DNA of 64,000 nucleotides from Tetrapyrgos nigripes. Taxonomy: Eukaryota; Basidiomycota; Agaricomycetes; Agaricales; Campanellaceae. A program made the position numbers and the translations under genes. Below are positions 28,741 to 40,000 of the stretch, in pieces. Below the pieces are notes generated by a model. It saw only the letters and a program-made list of their open reading frames with translations, was not told the DNA's origin and ran no database searches. Where the stretch lies: contig JAACJM010000067.1 of the NCBI GenBank assembly GCA_013368315.1, positions 1 through 64,000 of the forward strand, in the 5' to 3' direction. Every line of letters begins with the position of its first letter. The stretch's first letter is position 1.

Positions 28741-29690
28741 GGGTGAAATTGTGAAAACTTTTATTTCAAAGGACCGGGTAAAACCGAAATGGAGCTTTCT
28801 ACACGTCCCAGTTTATCCGATGGTTGTACAACGGGTTTTGGAGACACCGGTAGAGGGCCTCGAGGCTTACAAGTACGTTGGGGAGGAGTGAAGGATACCT
28901 GGGTGAGATGAAAAGCGAATTGAAGGCTTTTATGTTCGCGATCGACGGCCGGGAGCCCGTTTCGGATAGATAAGATAACTCTTTGGCTGCAGAAAAATGT
29001 ACGTTTTTGAGTGCAGGATTTTTACATACATATGTCCCCGGTTAAACCGTACGCTACACAAGAGAGTAGGTACAAGTGGTATCTGGAAATCACTAACAGG
29101 GCTGATGATGATTATTTCTATTTATGGAAGGATAGGATGCGTTGTCAGTTCCGCGGCACCTTTCTTTTCTTCCTCCATCACTCTCCCTCAATCAGGCTAT
29201 TAGGTACCGGTCTGACCGCCATCGTGGATGTCTACCGAAGGCCCTAACCGCTTACAAGTGCATCAATCCGTCGTTCTTTGAGCGTGCGGAGTTGGTGCGG
29301 AGGCTTTCCATTTCGCTTGCGGCAGATGCAGCTGCCACGACGTCTGTGCTTCAGTATTAGTAGTCCCATCCTTCTGGGACGTAAATGGCTCTCTGACACA
29401 CTGAGGCAGCTACTACGTCTGTAACGCTCTACACTACCTTTCAAACGACTGTCCAATTCTTATTTTTAAACCACCTCAGGCACTGACCGATCGCGACTCT
29501 TTTCCGTGGTGACAACTGCCCAACGGATAGGAGGACAACCATGTCGTATAAATCTAGCAGACTCTTTTACCTTTTGCTCTTTTGCCTCTTCAGGATTCTT
29601 ATGCGGTACAATCGAATGTACTAGAACCATACACTCACCACTCACTCTGCATATCTCTTTGCAATCTCGACGGGGTAAACTCAAGTCCAG
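28741..29690. other. Intergenic between SHMT and the GH76-like gene
   Basis: Divergent promoters of both genes should lie here. No further gene is supported; small frames show no domain. Confidence 0.55.
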
Positions 29691-31977
29691 ATGATATCTA
29701 TCAAAACAATAGGTGCAAACCTCCTCGCACTCTTTTTTGCCCTCAGCTTCGCGTTCGCGCAAGACTTTAGCATTCCAACATCCTGGAGGGTCAGTTTCCA
29801 ACTTTCTCATATTATATCGATAACTGCACGCATCTCTTACTTACGCAAACACACACCTCAGAATTCCTCCATCTCTCGCGACTATGACGAACGTCTGTCA
29901 ATTGCTCGGAATGCCTTCGATATAATGATGCTTGCCATCTACCATCTCAATATGGAATTTGACGGTATGTGATTCATGTACGCATCCTTTTCTGGTTTCC
30001 GTGCTCACACTATTTTGATCTTCCTCTCGGAAAGGCATCGGATTATGGCAATCTGGAAACGTTTTCGGTTCCATGGCCAATTTTGACTATATCGCGGACT
30101 CGAATGTCTATGAAGACATTGTGGATGAAGGACTCAGAACATCGTTTAATATTTATCGTTATGATGTGTGGAGGTGAGTCTCGTTTGCGTTTTTTCTGCC
30201 ACTTGTGAAATGGACTGAAGAGCCGACTGTCTTTTCCTTCTAGTGTGAGCACCTGTCTTCTTCCTGTCTTCTTCCGTGCTGACGAAGTAACATGTATTCA
30301 TGCCAGTACAACGACGACGTCCTGTACGAGAATCTATTGCATCATTCTCAGAGTGTGGAATAGGCCTAATCTTCTTCTAATTCCAGCTGGTGGGCTACAA
30401 GCTCTTACTACGCCTACAGAGCATACGGTGTGCGTCTTCTGTTGCAATCTCCTTCCAGTCCAAAGTATCCTAGAGCTAATGGTCTTGTTCTTCCAGAATA
30501 TCAACCATCTGCTGTACGCCATCGCTGTGTGGCTGCATGTTTCCGACTAGTGAGTTAGGATCCCAAGCTTACTAGCTTTGGCTTCAATCCCAATCTTCCT
30601 CCTCTTTCAATAGCATCGTCGCTCCCGAAAATGTTCGCACTGGGATACATCTCAAGAAAGAATTTACGTTGGCACCGACGTGCGATGGAGGTGCGTATCA
30701 AGCTTGGTGTATCTCAATGAACTTTCTTAGCTCATACTGAAACTTTCTGCTCTGACTCTCAGTGACCATGGTCGGAGGTGTATTTTGGGTATGTCCCGTC
30801 GGGCAAATGCTTGCTTCTGGATTTTGGCATGTCATCTCACGAACGACATTCTTTTAATCTCTAGACAGTAGACGCGTTACAGATGGAGATTAATTCCGTG
30901 ACTACGTCGTAAGCAAAGAGTCCTTTGTATAGTGTTCCGAGGCCAACTGACGAAAATATGCCATACCGATATTCATGCCGATTCAGTCTGTATATGACGT
31001 GAGTATGTTTCTTATCCTCCTTATTCCGAGTCTGTTTGTCGAAGGTTTAACTAAACCCTCGCCCTCTCACCTGTTCAGTCTCTCCGCATTCCTCGCAGAA
31101 GCAACCGGTGATCAACAATACATCGACGCAGCTGTCCTCTCTGCGCAATGGATTCTCAATCAAAACATCAACTCGGATGATATCCTCCTGGACACGGTGA
31201 ATGGACATGATTGTCAAAGAGGTCAACCAGGTGATACGGTTCTTACTTATAATAGTGGGAAGTATCTAGAGGGGTTGAGTGTTCTGGCAGATGTTACGGG
31301 GAATGGGTTTTGGAGAGATGTGTATGTCTTTTTCTTTCCATTTGTTCGAGTAGTGAACGGACGATGATCGATGAATGTTAACGCTAACCCCAACTTTGGC
31401 AGGATGGTGAATATCACAGTGGCGACAATGAAAGGAGCACCCTGGCACGGAAGCGATGGGATTATTACCGAAGGTGGTGATCCTGAGGAAAATACTGATG
31501 CTGTTGGGTTTAAAGGTTTGTTTTCCTTGATGCTGATACGGATCTTAGAGGCTGACTTAGCATTTGATGCCATCATAAAGCCATCTTGATTCGAGGATTG
31601 GACGAAGTCTATACACGAAGTGCCACCAATAAACCTCTTCAGAGGTTGATTAGTCGTTATGTCGATGTTCAAGTGAGTCTTTGCTGCCCGTAATACTCAC
31701 ATTCCTGACATTATCGACGTTCTCAACCCATTTGTACACGCAGTACAACGCCCTCTTAGACCTCGCCGGAAATGACAATGTCTACTCGGCAAGTTGGACA
31801 GGTCCACCGCAGAATTTCACGACTTGGGGACAACTTGCCGCGTTAGATGTTATGGTAGCGAGTTTGAATGCTGAAGGTGAGGATCGGAGGAGGATATATG
31901 GTGATCATGATCAGTATACCTGGCTAAGGCGCCTCCGGCGTAATTTGGGTTCCATTTGGAAACAGGAGGATAGGTGA
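29691..31977 (+). CDS. Secreted glycoside hydrolase family 76-like (alpha-1,6-mannanase type)
   Basis: GH76 enzymes cut alpha-1,6-mannan, and fungal members act on wall mannan or GPI-linked proteins. A signal peptide opens at 29691 (MISIKTIGANLLALFFALSF). About a dozen exons follow. Splicing at CT|GTACGA restores YNDDVLWWATSSYYAYRAYG, which holds the Asp-Asp pair typical of GH76. Other family-like blocks are YAIAVWLHVSDY, TMVGGVFW, LSAFLAEATGDQQY, TYNSGKYLEGLSVLADVTG, FWRDVMVNITVATM, AVGFKAILIRGLDEVY and TTWGQLAALDVM. A 12-base microexon lies at 30987-30998. The C-terminal end is uncertain; reading through gives a stop at 31977, but a splice at the GTGAGG near 31876 is possible. Confidence 0.75.
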
Positions 31978-32136
31978 TGATTCGGACCCACGATATGGGT
32001 CTACGTATACACCATTCAAAAAAATACCAGATGCGTATGGGAGGAGATGTGATTACACGGACTAATTCTGATTTTGGGCTTATGTATACGTATTCATATA
32101 CTCTCTGTATGCAATAAAAGGAGGACTTCAAACTTG

Positions 32137-32260
32137 TACATTCAACTTACCAAATATGTAGTCCTGCCAGACGACGCTTGAGATGGATATCATCCTTGCC
32201 GCCCGACCCCGTGGCTGACGCAGAAAGACGGAAGTTGATAGCTGGAACGGCCTCTCGACT
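32137..32260. repeat. Dispersed repeat R1, copy near the ABA3-like gene
   Basis: GTACATTCAACTTACCAAAT, GACGCTTGAGATGGATAT and GCTGACGCAGAAAGACGGA recur in the same order at 49994-50165, upstream of DUF4336 gene A. No transposon ends are visible. Confidence 0.7.
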
Positions 32261-32502
32261 CTGAGATCTAAGACGATGCGACCGTTCTTGCTCGTACTTA
32301 GGTTGGCTGGGGCCGAGACGACAAGGGTCGACTTGAAAAAGGTATGCCTGCCGAAACTATCACCGTTCTCGGAGACTGTGCTCTGAGGAAAGAGCGGTGC
32401 TCAGAAACAAACAAAGGTCTAAATCACATCCTGGAGTCCCTAGGTATATACGTACTGCATACACAGATACTTATATTTGAAAGAGATCATTCAAGCAATC
32501 AC

Positions 32503-33711
32503 CTACAAATGCGTTCCCTCGCGTGTGGCTGTGGTCGATAAAGTTTCAGGGAAGACTTTCGCAGCCCGTTCTGGAAATGACTCCAGATAATCCCTCCACT
32601 TGGCTTTGCATTCCACACAAAGCTCAACACCACCAAATCTATAATTCGACTCGGCACCGTAGGAAGCACGATACTGGCAGCGATCACAAACTCCGTCGCC
32701 ACCTGTCTCCAGAAAATCGGCGAGGCCAGTAAACATCAACTCGTCACTCCTAGAAATCAGGTTCCTGTAGCGCTGGAGGCCCTGAACAGTCTTTGAGTTT
32801 TCGCCGGCATCAACACGGTTCCATAGCTTGTAGTTGTGCCGGGTCTGATCGACGACATGGTCCGTCTCTGGCTTGCAAATGATCAGGTCGTCTTCGACGA
32901 AGCGATATCGCCTCATCATCATGTGGATGGGTCCGCCAAAAAAGCGCACGAAATTGATGACGCTTTGGAGCTCGGGTTTGCGCGCCCAGGCAACGTCTAG
33001 AGCCCACAGCGTCTCTCGGGCCCGTCGGAAAGCGTTTATACGTAGATTCTCGGGCATGTAAGCAAAGGTATTGTTGATTTCCCCTTCGGATCGATGCTTG
33101 TAGAACGCCACAGCGTCGTAAAGTGTGTCACCAATTTCGCTGAGCATCTCAAACTGGTCATCGGTAAACCAGATGTCGTCCAGGTCATTGCAGGCAAGAG
33201 CTGCGGCGATCGTGAACCTCGCCAGTGCGTCACAGTCCCTCATACGGAACCAATGTCTTGGCGACTGGACAAGGGCATTCACATAGCGCCGGAAGAGCTC
33301 GCCATCGCGTCTGCCACTGGCCTTGTCGGCTGTAATGAGGAGGAAGGAACGAAATTCACGACACATGTCTTCGTGTCCTGGGGTGCCCTCGAAGAGAGCA
33401 GCGAGAGTGCCTTTTAGGCTGTAGCCCAGGACGTTATCCCCAGCTGCGACGTCGACGAGGCTCCCGTGGAATTCTGCAATAATGCCTATGATGATGGTGC
33501 GCATAAAGGCCACGTAACGGTCCCAGTTGGTGTATTGCGGGATCACACAGCGTGAGTACTCCCATGCGCAGGCGAAGGCTTCACTTTTCAGCTCGTCTGG
33601 GAGCTCAACGCCTTGCAGATCATTGGCGATGTCGGGTGGATAGTACCATGTATCAGAGTCCTTGCCGTTGCTTTGGGGGATAGGGCCAGGATTGTCAACA
33701 TTTAGCTCCAT
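32503..33711 (-). CDS. ABA3-like sesquiterpene synthase (alpha-ionylideneethane synthase family)
   Basis: A single open frame of 402 codons without introns. DTWYYPPDIANDL near residue 20, then WEYSRCVIPQYTNWDRY, ALFEGTPGHEDM, RRDGELFRRYVNALVQSPRH, RMRDCDALARFTIAAALACN, DLDDIWFTDDQFE and FFGGPIHMMMRRYRFVE closely resemble Botrytis BcABA3 as I remember it. That enzyme converts farnesyl diphosphate to alpha-ionylideneethane, the first dedicated step to abscisic acid, and lacks the usual DDxxD motif. The C-terminus has two CxxC pairs (CDRC at about 342-345, CVEC at about 365-368) that could bind metal. No P450 or SDR genes of an ABA cluster lie nearby. Lack of introns among intron-rich neighbours and a transposon-rich flank suggest transfer or retroposition. 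Product in this fungus is unproven. Confidence 0.8.
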   Translation of the reverse strand: MELNVDNPGPIPQSNGKDSDTWYYPPDIANDLQGVELPDELKSEAFACAWEYSRCVIPQYTNWDRYVAFMRTIIIGIIAEFHGSLVDVAAGDNVLGYSLKGTLAALFEGTPGHEDMCREFRSFLLITADKASGRRDGELFRRYVNALVQSPRHWFRMRDCDALARFTIAAALACNDLDDIWFTDDQFEMLSEIGDTLYDAVAFYKHRSEGEINNTFAYMPENLRINAFRRARETLWALDVAWARKPELQSVINFVRFFGGPIHMMMRRYRFVEDDLIICKPETDHVVDQTRHNYKLWNRVDAGENSKTVQGLQRYRNLISRSDELMFTGLADFLETGGDGVCDRCQYRASYGAESNYRFGGVELCVECKAKWRDYLESFPERAAKVFPETLSTTATREGTHL

Positions 33712-35072
33712 ATTTGATGCTGATAATTTTGTTATCTGTTACTTGGATTCTGTGAGGATTGTGAGCATCTGAGAGGTGATGGACTCACTTGTGCTATGAG
33801 AAGGATCCTATGGTGTGTTGTGGCCTTAGATCACAACCTAACGAGAATACAGGTAGGTAGTTAGTAAATGATATATATAAGTAAAGAGTGAAAGTCTTAC
33901 CTCCTCAACCAACACGCAAAGACGGAGTGAAAGGATGAGGAGATAAGAGAGGGAATGCCCTTATATGAAGGGATTGTGGGCCACCGCTTCGCGTGGCAAT
34001 AACGAGGCCGTTATTTGATTGGTACGTTTCCATTGAGCTTTATTGGTGCGAAGATGATGGGATAATGATGGTTAGCGGTTAAGGCCCTAAGGGCGTGATG
34101 GCAAAAGACCGGATGCCGATGTATCCAAATTACACCCCAGATTATACTAAGAACAAGTCCCTTAAAAGGGCCTCGTAACCACTTTCCATTACGAGTCTCA
34201 CCAATGCATCTCCTTTGCCTGCGCCCTTAACCGTGCTTTGAAAGAAGGCTTTAGAGTTTTCAGAGCTGGATCATCGTCTTCTGTGGTGGTAGGCAGAGAT
34301 AGTGACTTGAGCAGGACGAGCCAAGCGTACTGTAGTAATAGTAAACTGGATGCGGGTTGCTTCTGATAGGTACCAGCAGCCATTGACAAAATACCCGACC
34401 ATTCAATCATGATGCAGTAAGAGGGTTATTCGTGGAGGGCGTTGTGGTCTCCGTCTTGATAGGACGAAAAAGCTTCCGATCCACTCGCTTCTATCCGTCG
34501 GACCATCGCCTCCTGATCTCACTCTTTTCGGTCTTATTAACAAGCCAATGCATCACAATCATGATCAAGGGGTAACCGGGCCGTGAATCCGTTACATAGG
34601 GTCGGTCGGTCGGTGTCTCCAGTGGGGTCTTAAAAAAAATTTATACCATATTTTTCTGTTGAGGTTTCGCAGTTCTCTGCTACTTCAAATCACTCAAAAC
34701 TGTCCAAGAATGCCCTCAGTGGCTTTTAGAACCAATATATGTGGTGTATCATACCATTACAGTGTAAAAAGTAAACATAAATGTGTCATAGACTAGAAAA
34801 ATCAAATACCCAGTGGAACCTTTCATTGTCCACCTCATCACTAGCTTCATCCCTCAGTGTGTTGCTGCAATGGCTAATGAGGTGAGTACTATGTTCTGGC
34901 AAAGTGCACCAGAAAGTGACTAACTTGACAGTGAGGTGCTGAAACAATACTGGACCAGTGGAGCTTGAAGATATGGCAGGAAGGCAGCTTGTGCATATTT
35001 GAGGTATATAGAAGTACAGATTAGTGTAGTATTGACAGTGATAGAGCCTCATAGAGCCCTTTGGTGTGTGTG
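33712..35072. other. 5' flank of the ABA3-like gene and start of the transposon-rich region
   Basis: No supported gene. A minus-strand frame at 34198-34410 (70 codons, leucine-rich) has no recognised family. Confidence 0.45.
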
Positions 35073-35080
35073 AGTGGCCT

Positions 35081-35605
35081 TAGTGATGTAAACGATCGGC
35101 TATGGTCCGCTCCGGCTCGGCTCTTTGTCAGAGCCGGTAAAATCGACTCGACTCCAACTCTAGCCGTTTAGAGTCAGTGAAATCCAATCGTCTACGGAAA
35201 AAAGCAAACTATTGCTACCTACAAAGCTGAAAGGCTATCTCAAGTCTGTAAATAGTATATATGAGTAATTTAAAGTAGTTTTACCTGTGTATTTTACGAA
35301 TCACAAGAATGTTTGCAAAATGAGGTGTAAGCGAGGTCATGGGAACATGCCAAGGATGACATGACGAGGTTCGACAACTTCAATTTCCAACAAGGCTGAC
35401 AGGCTCCAGCCATCTTCATAAGGGAAGTGAGGAAGCCAATGCTTGTTGGCATCTCTGAAATGGAACTCTGACTGCTCCACACAGACAAAATTTTTGACCT
35501 ACCCTAGATGACTCGAGCCGCGAGCCAGTCAGAGCCGAGCCGCGGCTCTAATACCAGCTCGGCTCGTCGGCTAGCCACTGTCGAGTTGGACCGTTTACAA
35601 CACTA
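35081..35605. mobile_element. Non-autonomous hAT-type MITE, 525 bp, with 8-bp target duplication
   Basis: Terminal inverted repeats TAGTGATGTAAACG (left) and the complement of TAGTGTTGTAAACG (right) agree at 13 of 14 bases. They are bounded by an exact 8-base direct repeat AGTGGCCT at 35073-35080 and 35606-35613. The 8-bp duplication and TAGTG..GTAAA ends are hAT hallmarks. Subterminal GGCTCGG/CCGAGCC motifs repeat near both ends. No transposase is encoded. Confidence 0.85.
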
Positions 35606-35679
35606 AGTGGCCTCACTGTGTAGTCTGCAACACCAGTGGTACAGAGAAAGGATGATGTGTACACCCGTGTGACCTACCT

Positions 35680-35795
35680 TCCATATATGGTAGCTTAGTC
35701 AGCTGGTCAGTCAGTCGGTCTCGCAACCAATGGCTTAAAAATTTTTTCAACCTGATGTAACAGGTTCAAATTCCAGGTACCCCTTGGTAATGTGT
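35680..35795 (+). repeat. Possible tRNA-derived SINE head
   Basis: TAGCTTAGTCAGCTGG (A-box-like) is followed about 65 bases later by GGTTCAAATTCC (B-box-like) and a short CCAGGTACC. The order and sequence fit an RNA polymerase III internal promoter, but spacing is long and the cloverleaf is poor, so this is not called a tRNA gene. Confidence 0.3.
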
Positions 35796-36153
35796 ACATT
35801 GGACAAAGAGGAGCAGAGAGCACAATCACTGAGATTGGTGCAGTGTTGCAGAGAATGTCAGGTGGAAAGGCAGATGAAAACTGAGAGCTTGGGAGTTTTA
35901 GAAATACAATTGGGAAAAACAGGGATCAATTCAACATAGCCACACACAGAAATGGAGTGTAAAGAACTCACCCTCATTTCATTCAGCCTTGTAATAGAGT
36001 GCAGAAGCTTTTGGTAAACAAATAACAACAAAAGACAAGGAAATTAGATAAGATATTGTGAATGATAGGGGCTATTCACAGCACACCCCCATCCAATGTG
36101 CAGCACAAAGGAAGGATAAGTCAGAAAGAAATTAAAGAAGAAGAGGAGAGAAG

Positions 36154-37060
36154 CTAAATGGGTTCAAGGCAAAGAGCTTTAGTATGGCTGGAGTGAAAGT
36201 CTTTAGGGAGTGCTTTTGTAAAGATGTCAGCAATCATAGAAGTAGTTGAAACCCAATTCAAGGAAAAAAGACCAGAAGAAATATGTGAATGACAGAAATG
36301 AAAACAAATATCAATATGCTTAGCCAGTTTAGAAATTGTATCACCAGATGCAATATCAATGGAACTCTGATTATTGGACAACAAAGGAAAAGGAAAAGGT
36401 AAGATATGCAAAAGTCAGTAATGGGTAACATCATGTGCCTTTAAGCCTCTGTACTTTCACAATACCACCTTCCACAATGCAAAATTGAGAAATTGGCCAC
36501 TGTAAGCCTCAAGAGAACTTCATTACAAAGAGGCTTACAGAGGCAAATTTCTTGATTTCTCCCTCTGAAGAGAGTTATTAGAGGTACATGTTCACATGAC
36601 ATTACCCATTACTGACTTTTGCATATCTTAAAGGAAAACCAACCAGCAATGTAAATGACTGCAACCACAGAGCCTTCTTCATATACTCCGACTCTGTTGA
36701 ACTCAGCACCACCATCTTCTGCTTGACAGCTTACCACGCCACTGGGCCACCATGTAGGAAGAACACATACTCTGAAATAGATCAACAATCTACCTCATTA
36801 GTCCTCCAGTCGGCGTCCATATACCCTACATCACCAGCACCAGGAATGGAACAAGTCCCCCCATTAGAGCCATCACCCCCATATACCAGGGTGTAAGTCC
36901 TAGTTCCCGAAAGGTAGCACAGGACTCCCAATGCATGTACCATATGTTCCTGAGTGTGTTGGAATTAAATTGGCTCAATGCCATAACTGCAAAACAATAT
37001 CTGGGCAAGTCATACAGTGGCAGCTGTTGAAAATTCCTTGTTTGCTAATAGGCTGTTTCT
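36154..37060 (-). pseudogene. Ty1/Copia reverse transcriptase C-terminus and RNase H, decayed
   Basis: Read on the minus strand: AVMALSQFNSNT, LCYLSGTRTYTLVYGGDG, GDVGYMDADWR, SEYVFFLHGGPVAW, VLSSTESEYMKKALWLQS and LSNNQSSIDIASGD, then KHIDICFHFCHSHISSG and MIADIFTKALPKD. These are the Copia RNase H domain with its catalytic acidic motifs. Internal stops and frame changes, plus insertion of a foldback element at 36401-36629, make it non-functional. Confidence 0.8.
36401..36629. mobile_element. Foldback (palindromic) MITE inserted in Copia RNase H
   Basis: Left arm AAGATATGCAAAAGTCAGTA continuing into ATGGGTAA matches the inverted right arm (TTACCCAT, TACTGACTTTTGCATATCTT) perfectly over about 28 bases. 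A second nested inverted repeat (CTGTAAGCCTC / GAGGCTTACAG) lies at 36501-36546. Copia coding sequence resumes on both sides, so this is an insertion of about 230 bp. Confidence 0.75.
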
Positions 37061-40000
37061 CTAGTAAGTGCTCTTAGCACACAGAACACAACCAGAAAAA
37101 CCTATACGATTTGTTTTGCGAGCATATCTAGTAAGTAGAATACTCTTCAATTTAGTCCACAGCTTGGAGATCTTTTGGGGGATTTTTGTAAAGGTTTGCA
37201 CAAAGGCACACACAAAGGCTATTGCCACAAAACACACAAATGCACGAAGGCACACACACAATATCAGGTCAACCAGTTCAATTCTATTTGAAGGCACCAA
37301 TGCCTTAGACACAGTTTCCAAGTCTCGAGGACACAAGTTATAAACACAAAAACAACCAACAAATATATTCAACACTGATTTAACCAACACTGTATGTTTA
37401 GACTCCACGCGAGTATGATAAGTTTGTTTAGAAGCTCTTGTCTGTGTTTCACAGTCTCTACCGCTAGATAGGGAGAATCCTGATACTCTACAGTCCGTTG
37501 CTTGGGTAGCTACTAGTAATACCTGGTCCTTTTATACTACTTGTAGCTACAACTATACAGTTTTACATTTCTTTTCAATGTCTGCTAAAATATATCAAAG
37601 AAAACAGAAAATCTACTCTAACCGCTAGTCTGTGAGCATAGTAACTACTGGATCTAGTAGGTAGCTTCTAATTAGGGTATACAGGAAACTTGAATATTAT
37701 CTAATTTTCGTAGTAGGGATTTCTCTGTCCCTTGCTCCACTCTCTTTACTAGTAGGGTACTCTCTGGTACTGGCGGCTGTAGCCTACCTGACTCAGATAG
37801 CTCCACTTATGACTACACTTCGGAATACCGCTAATCCTCTGGGTTTAGGGTAGTTCTCATATCTAGTCTTTGCCTCTCGTCCTTATAGTATTGAATGTAC
37901 ATCTATCCCTTTACACCGCTAGTTTAACTTGTACACCGCTAATCCGAGTCCAGCTCTTCAATAGTAATGCTTAAGCCTTCAAACTAGCGTAGTATACCAA
38001 AGGATAGTACCGTACTCATCTTTAAGACGCTAATCTGTAGCGATCTCTGGTAAGTACTGCTTTCGGTAATACTTATGCCCGAATCAGTAATCCCGCTAAT
38101 TTGGATCTCTGTTAAGTCCAGGCGGATCCTAGCGTTAGGAAACACGTCGGATCCGAGCGGAAGTCTTATTGGGATTTTTGGAAAAGGATAAAGACGAATC
38201 CGGGCAGAACCAGTAGTCTCTGAGATTGGAGTGTAAGGAAGACACGGAATGGAATCCGTTAAGACGGTACTATGTTGTCTGAAGTCGGATGAAGTTAGGA
38301 GACCAGCTAATTCGATTTTAGACTTAAGCTATCTACTACACAGCTGACCGAATCTAGAGACTTGGTCGAATGGGCGGGCCTTGATACTAGAGTTAGATGA
38401 TGTGAGGGGAAGTCTAAAAGTTATAATTATAAACCAGACGGTCAATGGAACAAGGTCCCAAACATTTAAGCCTCGGTACCAAGGCATCTGCCATGACCTC
38501 ACCGCAGTTCCGCTGATGACGTGACCACTCTCCGCCTTGTCCGATCTCATCCGATTACTCTCCGGTGTACCCGCAATGCAAAATGAGAAATGAAAACGAT
38601 GTTTATTGGTACTACATGGTAAACGAAGAGAGAGAAATGTAGTCCTGCCTGAAATCCCAATCCCGCCTCAGTCCCTGACCTGGCATCTTCAGATCTCCAA
38701 CAATGCACTGTAAACTGAAAAATACCACCGAACAACTCGACGCTTGCTGCTACCATCCCTGAGGATATGGACCGAAAAACTAAACGAGCTCGGGGAAGAT
38801 CTGCACCATGACGAGTAAAAAATTCGAGGTGTTTTAGCCTTTGATGAGTGGAACATGAAGTGACATTGAAGCCTTGAAGCAGACGTTGCGTGCTTGACGG
38901 GAATCTGAACAAAATTTGAGGTATTTTGAAAGGCAGGACACAAATCTTTGAGGACTGCTTTGAAGTGAAGTTGAAGCTTTGAGGTAGATGTTGAGGATCC
39001 GAATGAAATTTGAGTTGCCTTGATGAACAAAAATTTGAGGATGTTGTAGCGCGTTTGAAACCTTGAGGCCAGTGAGGTTTGAGGTCTTGAGGAGTGTACC
39101 AGGCAGGGCCTCTGGCGTTGATGTATTGTGCAGCCAGGACATTTTAAGGGAGGAGGGAAATCTGAGGCGGCGGGAAGTGGTGGTGCAACTTCAACATGGA
39201 GTAAACATGAACAAACTTTGTACACTGCCAGTGACGCGTTGCCTGGACAGAAGCAAAAGTGCACAAGGCACATCTGCGTGTGCGACGACTCTTTCCAACT
39301 CAACAAGAGTGTGCAAACATCATTTTGCATTGGCGGGAGCCTGTTTTTCAAGTATTGGAGTCATTACACAGGTACGTATTGGCTTTGATTAAAATTTTAC
39401 TACAACTTATACATTCCCGAGAAAGGTCATCATACTGCTTCCCTGGACGGACGGCGTGGACTTGGAGAAAGGAAGCTGTGGGCCAGGAAGGTTCTGGCTG
39501 TGTGAGCCAACCAATGGTGTCTGGGCTTGAGTCTGAGGTGATGAGGCACGGCAGGCGAGGCATTCTACAAGCCATTTGTTGTCCTCACAGGTCAAACGCC
39601 AGACTGAAGAAAAGAAATTGTCGCATTGGTACGAGTGAAAGGTGAAAAAGAAGACGTGTGCCTTTGGTGTCATCAAACCCTTGAGGCCGCACTGGTGACA
39701 TCACCACCTGATTTGGACAGCTCTTTTCTCAGGAAACGCTTGAAGGTGCTGAGGCTTGGAGCAGCGTTGAAGCCAGACGTTATAGAAGGCTCAGTTGTAT
39801 CTTGTACGAGCGAAAGTACAGTACTCTATCTATCCGCTCGGATTTCATACATGAGCCAAAAAATTTCAAATCTGACTCAAAAAAAAAAAAAAATCTCCGG
39901 GTCAGATGCAGTCGGTCAAACCAAGTCCATCTGAGCGTCTGGCCGTGTACAAAGTTGCTAGCTTAAGTACTACTTTGGAAACTATCGGAATGAAGAGGAG

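Noticed and set aside
35681..35790. A true tRNA gene
   Set aside because: A- and B-box-like words are present but acceptor, D and anticodon stems do not pair well.
38689..39351. 220-codon minus-strand frame in the transposon-rich area
   Set aside because: Composition follows the loose TTGAGG repeat array; no family feature, no spliced continuation.
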